Counted from the stretch's first letter, positions 25,901 to 32,865 are shown. The stretch is 32,907 nucleotides of DNA from DATIXJ01 sp035518715 (GCA_035518715.1 DATIXJ010000100.1:1-32907); one strand, 5' to 3'. Notes: generated by a model from the sequence alone, not told the origin. Made by a program: numbers and translations.

Positions 25901-26282
25901 AACAAAGGTGACGGTTTCACTTGCATCCGGATTCGGTTCTCCCATACAATCGAAGAACGTCCCTGTGACGGACGAGGAAAGCGCCAAAAAACCCGAGATC
26001 CCGAAATCGTACTCGCTGATGCAGAACTACCCGAATCCTTTCAATCCGACAACGATGATCCGGTACGCTCTCCCCAAACAGGCGGCAGTTACGTTGACCA
26101 TCTACAATCTCCTCGGTCAGGAAGTTGCAACGCTCGTCGACGAGGTTCAAACGGCGGGATTCCATGAGGTTCGATGGGACAGCCGGAACCGTCAAGGCAC
26201 ATCTGTGAGCAGCGGGATTTACTTCTACCGCATCACCGCCGGCAGTTTCATCGATATCAAAAAGATGATTCTTATCAGATAA
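19941..26282 (+). CDS. Giant mosaic T9SS cargo: InlB-like repeats, beta-helix, metallopeptidase motif, VWA, GIQWQG repeats
   Basis: 2113 residues; GGTGAG lies before the ATG and a signal peptide ends at FAQTG (about 22). Parts in order: a jelly-roll-like domain (23-187); six InlB-type B-repeats and a divergent seventh (188-730); a CSLREA-like start (LLSLREAISIAN) leading to a parallel beta-helix (736-960); an Ig-like domain (990-1083); a zinc-peptidase motif HEVGHFGGLGD (from H1239) in a region of about 200 residues; a von Willebrand A domain (1304-1485) whose metal site starts LIDGSTT; four tandem GIQWQG units plus a fifth (1493-1533); an Ig-like domain (about 1611-1710); a beta-rich domain (1733-1995); and a type A sorting domain (2020-2113, NYPNPFNPTTMIRYALP). 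It should be exported across the outer membrane by the T9SS. A surface protease/adhesin is the simplest reading, but substrate and binding partner are unknown. Confidence 0.9.
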   Translation: MNKIVRVLSVILFSIPLQLFAQTGQTIVPYRSTGYLYQFVKVGSSSETNLSYKSPTASESGYSTGNAAFGTLNPKSGTTCPLNDTVHIKTIWQSSTDVILRKHISLPSGARNVKVYIGSDNDVRAFFNGYDISKGEKERSTCATENGDFVFSVPDSVVKNGDNVLAVWGEWCSSKNYLDCKVVGDVSVTLTASAGPNGTITPSGSVSAAPGSNVTFTMNANTGYHVQTLTIDGTPTTVATSSSTPSTLSYTFPSVSANHSISVTFALNTYTIAASAGANGSISPSGSVVVNYGATQPFNFAPSIGYHVDSVIVDGIRQTTSSSYTFSNDTANHSLRVTFAINQYTITASSGANGSISPSGSVVVNYGSSQAFNFTPSTGYHVDSVIVDGIRQTTSSSYAFTNDTSSHSIRVTFAINQYTITASSGTNGSISPNGSVIVNYGATQQFNFTPSTGYHVDSVIVDGVRQTSTPGYTFVNDTSSHTIRVTFAINQYTISASAGSNGTISPTGTVIVNYGGTQAFTFTPSTGYHVDSVTVDGVLQSSAPDYTFTNDTSNHSVRVTFAINQFTITASSGPNGTVPPSGPLVVNYGSTTTYTIQANPSFHVDTLWVDNTATRVATSPSTPAQITYTFQNDTSSHTISASFALNQYTLAVTVDTYPPSGNSSVGSVGIVPLRSLYNAGDSVTLTAFATKGYHLVQWVLPDSTTSSVNPMTVAMNANKTFTALFAGNVLQNIVVNTLLDDTIPNNGLLSLREAISIANGNPGGDSISYDIVSGSTPGSKIIVLNRPLPTLNNPIVLDFSSLLDSSGNPKITLQPAYNTGTYPGSNGIELSRTFLPWGYTPGGSIIRGLIITGFPGSGIVLRTDSNVVQQNIIFQNGGHGIAIIDGNGNLIGNPPDTSTKNRGNAIYANGMDGIVVQELSSSDTIPPPAGNTILGNSIHSNGLLGIDLGGDGVTANKYQGGPTNPLVRPNVPNAVNFGVNYPTINIAAAGAANSALVEGYVLSWRNTPFRIEVYLNDTSNASGYGEGKTLIGTTNVITSPDSAYAWFTVTSSTALQPGQFVTATATDASGNTSEFAADFPVGLDTRIIQANQYVINRTLSGIPLHWPDGKGTYSFANSVLNSGFAASIESSFVAWNYQATHPDKTPILSYTKVPPVTQTEQWGGYPDGVNNVVWVSNNWESVTGATSAVIAVTRVRYNAYTGEMTDVDVAINAQDFTFGDATDTSAPAGIKDMRDVATHEVGHFGGLGDIYVPGYVGWDIRMGSNNDSLTMYGIIRDNETIKRTLEAGDINGINYTYSHVAKSALDLVVLIDGSTTFNNTYDGFNPSKNSASELVQRLRPTDRITVIKLPDTVVVPLTKIDSTNVTSVLNAISNITVGGASNLGAGLQQGLNQLNVVNPGRQAMILFSADEAVGSPTAMSVVPTLRAQNIPLFTFGFSGSSGQALGSTLADTTGGGYYLVADTTVAPATLQIWNTLTGTQLTADTGVFAGQTGIQWQGGIQWQGGIQWQGGIQWQGAIDPGTTTALPGIQWQGSTFVLFLIPPGYPVPTGTTDSITTPSYVVYPGHLPPGAKYYQGSTYAFYTIPNPAPGNWTFVPIGANTTPPPPKPEPVTLNLLASTDVVLALSFSGSSFNPGNPVQFQAALSEGGSIIGSQHLSGGQPITNATVTASVTPPGGGTPVTITLTNSGNGIYNGTFSATSLPGTYDFKIHATGTTPTLPLGFNRFSEQSIFVSPVYNNAVIFASDSTIISDSVQISSGDILVNRKSNPGDPGAELTLGAGDRTPTGFNLKADRVKIGKGTVVGGNVYDNQLTNKGVINGSQISPLTLPLGQFPPFITADSTADTAAAWTIVAGRSDTLKPGTYGNLVLLPTARLTLVSGIYQFHYVWPMLGSKLLFGGQGQVQLRLRCGLSVGVGAYVGPAPGSLLTPSNIVIYIASNDFKSGFPHAAEIGLLATVAANIYAPNGTIMLNQGASVTGAFYAKVVRAATKVTVSLASGFGSPIQSKNVPVTDEESAKKPEIPKSYSLMQNYPNPFNPTTMIRYALPKQAAVTLTIYNLLGQEVATLVDEVQTAGFHEVRWDSRNRQGTSVSSGIYFYRITAGSFIDIKKMILIR
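20502..21878 (+). repeat. Six tandem InlB B-repeat-like units within the giant cargo
   Basis: Units 2 to 5 are exactly 222 bases each (20745, 20967, 21189, 21411) and share NGSISPSGSVVVNYG, GYHVDSVIVDG and SHSIRVTFAINQYT. Unit 1 (20502) and unit 6 (21633, 246 bases) are longer and more diverged; a degenerate seventh runs to about 22125. Units 2 and 3 share a 54-base perfect identity (20852-20905 against 21074-21127), which points to recent duplication or gene conversion. Related repeats in other bacteria act as extended stalks or protein-binding modules. Confidence 0.9.
24417..24539 (+). repeat. 18-base tandem repeat encoding GIQWQG
   Basis: Four head-to-tail 18-base units (24417, 24435, 24453, 24471) each encode Gly-Ile-Gln-Trp-Gln-Gly. 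A fifth copy follows after 33 bases (24522-24539). The units differ only by a few mostly synonymous bases, so the peptide is under selection or the array expanded recently. The array lies between the VWA domain and an Ig-like domain. Confidence 0.95.
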
Positions 26283-26313
26283 TCCGTATCTTTCCATAGC
26301 GTATCATTTCCGG

Positions 26314-26341
26314 GCTATCACGGACCTCTGTCCGTGATAGC
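26314..26341. terminator. Perfect 12-bp hairpin between the giant cargo and the next operon
   Basis: GCTATCACGGAC (26314-26325), loop CTCT, GTCCGTGATAGC (26330-26341): twelve unbroken pairs, 32 bases after the cargo stop. No T-run follows directly, although six T occur near 26360. It could terminate the cargo transcript, protect its 3' end, or bind a regulator for the next gene, whose first possible ATG is only 7 bases away. Confidence 0.6.
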
Positions 26342-26347
26342 TCATTT

Positions 26348-29300
26348 ATGGCCGTGTCTTTTTTCAACTATGAAACAATGGAACATGAGTTCCCCATTGG
26401 CTATTCCGGCTTCCGGGTGGCATCAAACAGTATTCTCCTGAGGATACTCCTCTTCTTCGCTCTTGCATTCGGGTCGATTTCGATATCGTTCACACAGGAC
26501 GATATCCCCTTCGATCATTTGACGGTCAAAGACGGTCTTTCCCAGGGAAGCGTCCTCTGTATTTTCCAGGACAGTTATGGATTCATCTGGCTTGGGACAC
26601 AGGACGGATTGAACCGGTTCGATGGGTACGAATTCAAAATCTATAAGCACGATCCATCCGATCCGAAATCCATCAACGATAATTTCGTTCTCTCCATTGC
26701 GGAAGATTCCAGCAGAACACTCTGGATCGGCACACTCAACGAGCCCGGGTTTCTGAACCGATTCGACCGGCAAACGGAATCGTTCATACAGGTTCCCCGT
26801 GACAGCGTTAACCTCCGCGGTGCAAAATCCGGAGAAACTCACCCTCGTTATACCGATCCGTCCGGAACACTGTGGTCCGGCGGGATTGGCAAAGGGTTCA
26901 TCCGTACCGACCTCCGGACCGGGGCGAAAAAAGTCTTCAAGCACGATCCGCAGGACCCGCGAAGCCTCGTCGACGACCGCGTATACTCTGTCGTCGGTGA
27001 TCATACCGGAATGATCTGGATCGGAACGCGTAACGGGCTCGATCGTTTCGATCCCAGGACAGAAACCTTCACGCACTTCCAGCACAATCCCAACGATCCT
27101 CACAGTCTGAGTGACAACTATGTCTGGCCGATTGTCGAGGACAAGAACGGAATACTGTGGGTGGGAAGTTACCTCGGCGGTTTGAACCGGTTTGATCCGA
27201 AGTCGGAAACGTTTACCCGGTACCGCCACAGTGAACTGAATCCTCGGAGTCTTGCCGGTGACCAGATCTATTCACTCTTCTGCGATGCATCGGGAATGAT
27301 CTGGGTAGGAATGGTGGATCACGGCGTCGACCGTTTTCAGCCCGACCTGACAAACTTTGAAAACCATATCCACGATCCTGCCGAACCGAACACTCTTGCC
27401 GACAACAATATTCTGGGGATGTGCGTTGATCATACAGGAAGCGTCTGGATCGGAACGGGGAAAGGGCTGGACCGCTGGGATCGAAAGAGCGGAACGTTCA
27501 CCCTGTATCAGCACGACCCGAAGAACCCGCACAGCATTGCCGATAATCAGGCACAGACTCTCTTTGAGGACAAATCGGGCGTCCTTTGGGTCGGAACCCT
27601 GAGCAGCGGTCTGGATCGTCTGGACAGCAAGTCGAACACTTTTGTTCACTACAAGAATGATCCTGCCGATCCGCAGAGTCTCAGCGACAACAGGATCTAT
27701 GCGCTCTGTGATGATCGGGAGGGAAATCTCTGGGTCGGTACATACGCCGGAGGTCTCTGCCGGCTCGATCCGCGGACGGGAAAGTTCACGCGGTTTGTTC
27801 ATTCCGATTCGCTTCCCTCCAGTCTTGGAGGAACGGGCGTGTGGGCACTTTTGCAGGGTCCTGACGGAGTATTATGGGCCGGCACATCCGGTGACGGCCT
27901 CGATAGATTCGATCCAAAATCAGGAACGTTCACCCATTTCACGCACAAGGATTCGGATACAACCTCACTGAGCAGCGACATGATTCTCTGTCTTGATGAA
28001 GACCGCTCGGGACATTTGTGGGTGGGAACGAACGGGGGGTTGAACAGGTATGATCCCGCAACCGGCACATTCCGGGGTTACCGGGAAAAGGACGGCCTTG
28101 CAAACGATGTCGTGTTCGGCATTCTGGAAGATGGAAGCGAAAATCTCTGGATGAGTACGAACAAAGGGATTTCGCGGTTCGATGTGAAGAAAGGGATATT
28201 CCGGACGTACAGTTACAGCGACGGGCTGCAGGGCGATGAGTTCAATCAGGGAGCGTATGCCGCTGATCCTCAAAACGGAGAACTATTCTTCGGCGGTGCA
28301 CAAGGGTTCAACGCATTTTATCCCGAGCACATCAAGGATAATTCTTTCATACCGGCCGTCGTTTTTAGCGCGTTTACCCGGTACAATTCCGACGACAAGC
28401 AGGGTCGGCCGATCGAGGAGCCGGGAATCGAAGCGAAAGAGAAGATCGTTCTTTCCTACAAAGACAATGTTGCGACGTTTCGCTTCTCGGCGCTGAACTT
28501 TTACAACGCGTTCAAGAACCAGTACGCCTACAAGCTGGAGGGCTTCAACAATACCTGGATCCATCTCGGTACAGACCGCCGGGCGACGTTCACCAATCTG
28601 GACGCGGGATCGTATATCCTCAGGATCCGCGGGTCGAACAACGACGGCGTTTGGAATGAGGCCGGGACATCGCTGCAGTTGACCGTCACGCCGCCGTGGT
28701 GGAAGACAAGAACGGCGTACGCCGTTTACGCCATGCTCTTCGTCGGATTTCTTTACTCCGTCCGACGGATAGAAATGAATCGCAAGGAACAGAAGGCGAA
28801 AATACGTGAGTCCCAACTGCACGCTAAAGCTGTTGAGGCAGAGAAGAGGGCACTGCAGGCAGAGAACGACCGCAAAACGAAAGAGCTCGAGGATGCACGC
28901 ACGCTGCAGTTGTCGATGCTTCCGAAAGTCGTCCCTCAGATTCCCCAGTATGAAATCACCGTCTACATGAAAACCGCAACGGAGGTCGGGGGAGACTATT
29001 ATGACTTCAGCATGCCGCAGGATGAAGTCATGAATATCGCGTTCGGAGATGCAACCGGACACGGCATGCAGGCAGGCATCATCGTTACACTGGTGAAGGG
29101 TCTTTTTGTTTCAGATGCCGCAAAGTCGGAAATCCAGACCTTTTTCAACCACTGTAGCAAATCGATCAAGGAGATCAAGCTGGGCAGACTCTTCATGGCG
29201 CTGACACTTGCAAGAATCAACGGAAAAACCGTATCTTTATCGAGCGCGGGCATGCCACCGGCCTACCTCTTTCGGGAATCTGACGGCAGCGTTGAAGAAA

Positions 29301-29593
29301 TACTCCTGAAAGCGGTGCCGCTCGGAGCGATGAAAAGTTTTCCGTACCCTCTGTATGAGACTGTCCTGGAAAAGGGAGATACGCTGCTCCTGCTTACCGA
29401 CGGCCTGCCGGAACAAAAGAACGCAAACGGGGAGATGTTTGATTATGCCCGTGTTACAGAGTGCTTCACAAAATCAGCACGCTCCACTCCGCAGGAGATT
29501 ATCGATCGCCTCGTTGCGGAAGGAGACGCATGGATGAACGGGCAGGCACAGGACGACGACATCACACTCCTTGTCATAAAGAAAAAAGAATAA
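26348..29593 (+). CDS. Propeller-sensor PP2C phosphatase (Reg_prop - Y_Y_Y - TM - SpoIIE/RsbU)
   Basis: 1081 residues if started at 26348; ATG at 26378 is an alternative because a perfect hairpin ends at 26341. A hydrophobic signal (about 30-46) sends the N-terminal part outside the cytoplasm. Thirteen blade motifs of the LWVGT-x-GL-RFD type, each paired with a loop such as HDPxDPxSLSDN, make up residues 55-660, consistent with two seven-bladed two-component-regulator propellers; a Y_Y_Y immunoglobulin-like domain follows (about 690-780). One membrane helix (788-808) and a charged coiled coil (810-860) lead to a PP2C-type phosphatase with metal-site Asp residues in GGDYYD (about 882), FGDATGHG, LLTDGLPE and QDDDIT. 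In other proteins this sensor drives a histidine kinase; here it should drive dephosphorylation of the STAS protein two genes downstream. Confidence 0.9.
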   Translation: MAVSFFNYETMEHEFPIGYSGFRVASNSILLRILLFFALAFGSISISFTQDDIPFDHLTVKDGLSQGSVLCIFQDSYGFIWLGTQDGLNRFDGYEFKIYKHDPSDPKSINDNFVLSIAEDSSRTLWIGTLNEPGFLNRFDRQTESFIQVPRDSVNLRGAKSGETHPRYTDPSGTLWSGGIGKGFIRTDLRTGAKKVFKHDPQDPRSLVDDRVYSVVGDHTGMIWIGTRNGLDRFDPRTETFTHFQHNPNDPHSLSDNYVWPIVEDKNGILWVGSYLGGLNRFDPKSETFTRYRHSELNPRSLAGDQIYSLFCDASGMIWVGMVDHGVDRFQPDLTNFENHIHDPAEPNTLADNNILGMCVDHTGSVWIGTGKGLDRWDRKSGTFTLYQHDPKNPHSIADNQAQTLFEDKSGVLWVGTLSSGLDRLDSKSNTFVHYKNDPADPQSLSDNRIYALCDDREGNLWVGTYAGGLCRLDPRTGKFTRFVHSDSLPSSLGGTGVWALLQGPDGVLWAGTSGDGLDRFDPKSGTFTHFTHKDSDTTSLSSDMILCLDEDRSGHLWVGTNGGLNRYDPATGTFRGYREKDGLANDVVFGILEDGSENLWMSTNKGISRFDVKKGIFRTYSYSDGLQGDEFNQGAYAADPQNGELFFGGAQGFNAFYPEHIKDNSFIPAVVFSAFTRYNSDDKQGRPIEEPGIEAKEKIVLSYKDNVATFRFSALNFYNAFKNQYAYKLEGFNNTWIHLGTDRRATFTNLDAGSYILRIRGSNNDGVWNEAGTSLQLTVTPPWWKTRTAYAVYAMLFVGFLYSVRRIEMNRKEQKAKIRESQLHAKAVEAEKRALQAENDRKTKELEDARTLQLSMLPKVVPQIPQYEITVYMKTATEVGGDYYDFSMPQDEVMNIAFGDATGHGMQAGIIVTLVKGLFVSDAAKSEIQTFFNHCSKSIKEIKLGRLFMALTLARINGKTVSLSSAGMPPAYLFRESDGSVEEILLKAVPLGAMKSFPYPLYETVLEKGDTLLLLTDGLPEQKNANGEMFDYARVTECFTKSARSTPQEIIDRLVAEGDAWMNGQAQDDDITLLVIKKKE

Positions 29594-29652
29594 CCCGACA
29601 TTTCACCCCGGCCGGCTCAACGAAGAAGAGAACTACAGATGATGGAGCGTTC

Positions 29653-30069
29653 ATGACGAATACGATTGCGATGAAGATGGAGCTTCCCAAAGTCCCGGAT
29701 ATCGAGCTGGTGGCCCTCAACGGCCTGGCACTCCTGGGAAAGCACCTTGGCATCGCGGATGACAAAATCGGAGAGGCGCGCATTCTCGTGACGGAGGCGG
29801 TCATCAATGCGCTGGAACATGGGGGAAAAGAACATCCGAAGGTTGAAGTGGAATTTACCATGACCTCCCGAGAGCTGACGATCTTTGTGCGTGACTACGG
29901 CAAGGGATTTGTGCCCTCGGAAGTCGAACAGCCCGATATCAAACTGAAAATCGGATCCAGGAATAAGCGCGGATGGGGACTCAAACTTATGCAGTCGATG
30001 TCGGACGACTTCCGCATCGATTCGACGGTGGAGGGAACAAAAATCACCATCAAGAAAAAGCTGGTCTAG
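29653..30069 (+). CDS. RsbW-like anti-sigma serine kinase (set 1)
   Basis: 138 residues; GGAG lies 5 bases before ATG 29653. A GHKL ATPase fold is visible: N box EARILVTEAVINALEHGG, G1 box VRDYGKGFVPSE, and G2 box GWGLKLMQSMSDDF. Known role in partner switching: it phosphorylates the STAS antagonist on a Ser or, when the antagonist is unphosphorylated, binds it and releases the target (a sigma factor or other protein). It is followed after 10 bases by the STAS gene and preceded by the propeller-phosphatase. The target sigma factor is not encoded beside it. Confidence 0.9.
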   Translation: MTNTIAMKMELPKVPDIELVALNGLALLGKHLGIADDKIGEARILVTEAVINALEHGGKEHPKVEVEFTMTSRELTIFVRDYGKGFVPSEVEQPDIKLKIGSRNKRGWGLKLMQSMSDDFRIDSTVEGTKITIKKKLV

Positions 30070-30079
30070 GAAGGAACGT

Positions 30080-30427
30080 ATGGAACAACCATTTTCACTG
30101 ACATCGGAACTGAAGGAAAACAGGCTCGTCATCACGACTTCAGGATATGTGAATAACGTCGGGGGTGAAACGATCGCCAAAGAATTCAACCGGCACTTCG
30201 AAAAGGGAATCACCTCGGTCGTGATCAATCTTGCCGACTCCAGGGTCGTCAACTCCATCGGCATGTCGTTTCTCCTGGAAATTATCGAACAGCTCCAGGG
30301 CGTTGACGGCAAGCTTATCTTTACAAATCTCGATCCGGCCGTCGAGAAGATGCTGACGATCATGGGCATCTTCCAGTTCGCGGGGAAAGCCTCCGACGTC
30401 GCCGGGGCGCTGAAGCTCTTTCATTGA
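30080..30427 (+). CDS. STAS anti-sigma antagonist, RsbV-like (set 1)
   Basis: 115 residues forming one STAS domain. The phosphorylation loop reads VVNSIGMSFLL, with Ser59 at the position of the Ser that RsbW-type kinases phosphorylate. The gene sits directly between the RsbW-like kinase and the second phosphatase. In the usual cycle the unphosphorylated form traps the kinase; the PP2C phosphatase resets it. The start ATG (30080) follows AGGAA 7 bases upstream. Confidence 0.9.
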   Translation: MEQPFSLTSELKENRLVITTSGYVNNVGGETIAKEFNRHFEKGITSVVINLADSRVVNSIGMSFLLEIIEQLQGVDGKLIFTNLDPAVEKMLTIMGIFQFAGKASDVAGALKLFH

Positions 30428-30438
30428 TCAGTCAGGAC

Positions 30439-32055
30439 ATGAACGCTCACACTTCCGCTCCTCCCTCTGCAACTCTGGTCCGGATCGCGGATCAGATGGA
30501 ATCATTCCGGGAAAACCTGCGGAAGGTCTCGCGGACCGGCACGGCTGCCGATCTCGCAAATCAATTCATCCGCGATGCCCAGATAGTCTTTCCCAATGCA
30601 TCTCTCCGATTTCTCCATGCTTCTCCCGGAAGCGGGCAGTGGGAAGTTCTGGCAGGAGATGCCGGTTCGAAGAGCACGGCGCATCTTCCCCGACCGTCTG
30701 ATGACGACGGAAAATCCAGCGCGGTGCATAGTGAGAAAAACGAACTGACGGTATCGCAGACGCTTGCCGACGGGTCCCGAATCCGTGTCGTTCTCGTGAA
30801 CATGCCGGCCCAGTCACAGATCTCCGACACCGACGAGCTTTCACTTCGTGTCCTGACCGGGGTGTTAGAGACAATATACGGCGAAATGCTTCACCGGCGG
30901 AATGAGAAAGCGATGCTGTTTTCGCTCAATCACAGAATCCTCCAGCTGAACAGTCTCATTGATACCGGCATTGAAATCGCAACCATCGATCCTCATGCTC
31001 TGCCGCACCGTCTTGCTCTGGTTCGTGCGATCTCTCTTACCAACGCCTCTACGGGTATGGTCAGAGTAAGCGATGCGAACGCGGTTCTGGAAGAATACCG
31101 CTTTCCGGAACACAGTTCCCGCGTGAAGGACGGCAAGAGCATTCAATCCGGATTCGAATTTTCCGGACGAACGTATGTGTTCGAGATTTCCGACAAGGAA
31201 AGCAGGTCGGGCGTCATCCCCTTTGAAGAAACCGACCAGATGTTGCTGGATGCTCTCACGAAGCAGGTTCACGCGTCCCTCGAAAATCGGCACCTCCACG
31301 AACAAGCCATCGAAAACGAGCGGATCGAACGGGAACTGAGCGTGGCCGCTTCTATCCAGCGCAAAATCATTCCTCTGAAACTTCCTGCCGTTCCGGGATA
31401 TGAGATTGCGGGAATAAACATTCCCTCGCGATCGGTCGGCGGCGACTATTATGACTGCATCCCTCTGCCGGACAAGAGATACGCGTTGATCATTGCGGAT
31501 GTCTCGGGAAAAGGAGTTCCGGCAGCGCTCCTTGTCAGCAGTCTGCATGCGTATCTCACCGCGTACCTTGAAGGCAATGACCCGCTTCCGGCGCTTGCCG
31601 GCAAACTTAACAAAGCGCTTTTCCGCGCATCGACGGAAGACCGGTTCGTCACTGCGCTCCTCGCCCTCCTTACTCCCGCAACCGGCGATATCGAATACCT
31701 CAGCGCAGGCCATAATCCCGCCTATATTCTGAAATCGGATCATACTATTGAAGAACTCAAGCTCGGCGGCATTCCGCTCGGGATGCTCGATGCCGACTTC
31801 CCCTATCAGAGCGAACACCGAAAACTTACACCCGGCGAAGGCCTCCTCCTGTATACAGACGGCGTGACCGAAGCGGAGAACGAACGACACGAGCTTTACG
31901 AACAGGCGCATTCCCTTTCCGGATTTCTGGCATCCAGGCGTCCGGAACGGGCAGAATCGTTTATCGGGGATCTCATCAGCGAGATTCGAAGCCATACCGG
32001 CTCGGCCTCGCAGAACGACGATATCACCGCCATGTATCTTATCAGAAAGAGCTGA
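30439..32055 (+). CDS. Cytoplasmic PP2C/SpoIIE phosphatase with N-terminal GAF-like region (set 2)
   Basis: 538 residues from ATG at 30439; a TTG 15 bases earlier overlaps the STAS gene and is less likely. There is no signal or membrane helix. Residues about 15-285 look like one or two GAF-like sensory modules, followed by a helical linker (ENERIERELSVAASIQRKIIP) and the phosphatase domain with GGDYYD (about 333), ADVSGKG, LSAGHNPAY, LYTDGVTE and QNDDIT. All metal-binding Asp positions of RsbU/SpoIIE-type PP2C enzymes are present. It should dephosphorylate one of the two STAS proteins in the cassette; the downstream one is the more likely by position. The signal sensed is unknown. Confidence 0.9.
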   Translation: MNAHTSAPPSATLVRIADQMESFRENLRKVSRTGTAADLANQFIRDAQIVFPNASLRFLHASPGSGQWEVLAGDAGSKSTAHLPRPSDDDGKSSAVHSEKNELTVSQTLADGSRIRVVLVNMPAQSQISDTDELSLRVLTGVLETIYGEMLHRRNEKAMLFSLNHRILQLNSLIDTGIEIATIDPHALPHRLALVRAISLTNASTGMVRVSDANAVLEEYRFPEHSSRVKDGKSIQSGFEFSGRTYVFEISDKESRSGVIPFEETDQMLLDALTKQVHASLENRHLHEQAIENERIERELSVAASIQRKIIPLKLPAVPGYEIAGINIPSRSVGGDYYDCIPLPDKRYALIIADVSGKGVPAALLVSSLHAYLTAYLEGNDPLPALAGKLNKALFRASTEDRFVTALLALLTPATGDIEYLSAGHNPAYILKSDHTIEELKLGGIPLGMLDADFPYQSEHRKLTPGEGLLLYTDGVTEAENERHELYEQAHSLSGFLASRRPERAESFIGDLISEIRSHTGSASQNDDITAMYLIRKS

Positions 32056-32111
32056 TGATGCTCTCACGTGCCGGACGGTGTTTCACAAGAGCCGCCGTGT
32101 AGATCCGGATC

Positions 32112-32537
32112 ATGACCAGTACGAGCATGGAGATAACCGTTCGACGGGACATTGCATCACTCGGCGAGATATTCGACTTCATTGATTCCTATGCGTCCCG
32201 CCAGGGGCTCGACAGCGGTGTGCAGTTTTCGATCCGGCTTGCAGTGGAAGAACTGTTCACGAATATGGTCAAGTATAATCGGTCAAGGACAGAGAGCGGT
32301 ATCGAGATATCCCTCGAACAAAGTGCAAGCAGCCTTATTCTCCGGCTTACCGATTTCAATGTGGACGCGTTCGATATTCGGACCGCGAAGGAACCCGACA
32401 CCGCCAAGCCGCTCGGGGAGAGAAAAGTCGGCGGGCTGGGCATTCACCTCTTGAAACGCATGGTCGATACCATCGATTACGAGTATGCGGATGGCAAGAG
32501 CACCGTTATTCTGACAAAAAATCTGGAGCAAACGTAA
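32112..32537 (+). CDS. RsbW-like anti-sigma kinase with degenerate G1 box (set 2)
   Basis: 141 residues. The N box is clear (AVEELFTNMVKYN) and the G2 region is present (GGLGIHLLKRMVD). The G1 region reads LTDFNVDAFDI, where relatives have D-x-G-x-x-F; the glycine that contacts the nucleotide is missing. It may therefore bind ATP weakly or act as a binding-only anti-sigma protein. It precedes the second STAS gene, with stop and start sharing one base (TAATG). The ATG at 32112 is chosen although the upstream bases hold no clear ribosome site; ATG at 32127 is a close alternative. Confidence 0.88.
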   Translation: MTSTSMEITVRRDIASLGEIFDFIDSYASRQGLDSGVQFSIRLAVEELFTNMVKYNRSRTESGIEISLEQSASSLILRLTDFNVDAFDIRTAKEPDTAKPLGERKVGGLGIHLLKRMVDTIDYEYADGKSTVILTKNLEQT

Positions 32538-32824
32538 TGTTCGATGCAAGAATTCTCGAAACAGGAGAAGTGGTGCTTTCGGGAAGGCTCGATGCCTCGC
32601 AGACCGAGCGGGCAAACGAGGTCTTCTCAAGAATCTCCACCTCGGCAAGAGTCAATTTCAAGGATCTCGAGTATATCTCAAGCGCAGGCCTCGGAATACT
32701 CCTCATGAACCAGCAGCGCCTGAAGAATGCAGGATTTGCGCTGAAATTGACCAATTTAAACAAGCACATCCAGGATATATTCCTGTATACCGGTTTCGAC
32801 AAGATTTTCGAGATTGAAAAATAA
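32537..32824 (+). CDS. STAS anti-sigma antagonist, RsbV-like (set 2)
   Basis: 95 residues, one STAS domain. The phosphorylation loop reads YISSAGLGILL, with Ser49 in the conserved place, closer to the classical SS-x-G than the first STAS copy. Its start overlaps the stop of the RsbW-like gene by one base, so the two are translationally coupled. Together with the phosphatase at 30439 it completes a second partner switch. Its sequence differs enough from the first copy that the two sets could address different kinases. Confidence 0.9.
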   Translation: MFDARILETGEVVLSGRLDASQTERANEVFSRISTSARVNFKDLEYISSAGLGILLMNQQRLKNAGFALKLTNLNKHIQDIFLYTGFDKIFEIEK

Positions 32825-32865
32825 CCTGAATTTTTCACCAACTTTTCTGCTTCTCGCTTGTATGT

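Noticed and set aside
26423..27229. 268-codon minus-strand frame inside the propeller gene
   Set aside because: Repetitive complement of the blade repeats, no start signal.
30424..30438. TTG start for the second phosphatase
   Set aside because: It overlaps the STAS gene and an ATG follows five codons later.
30865..32067. Long open frame (400 codons) on the minus strand inside the phosphatase gene
   Set aside because: Antisense shadow of a clear PP2C gene; its translation is Arg/Phe-rich with no motif.
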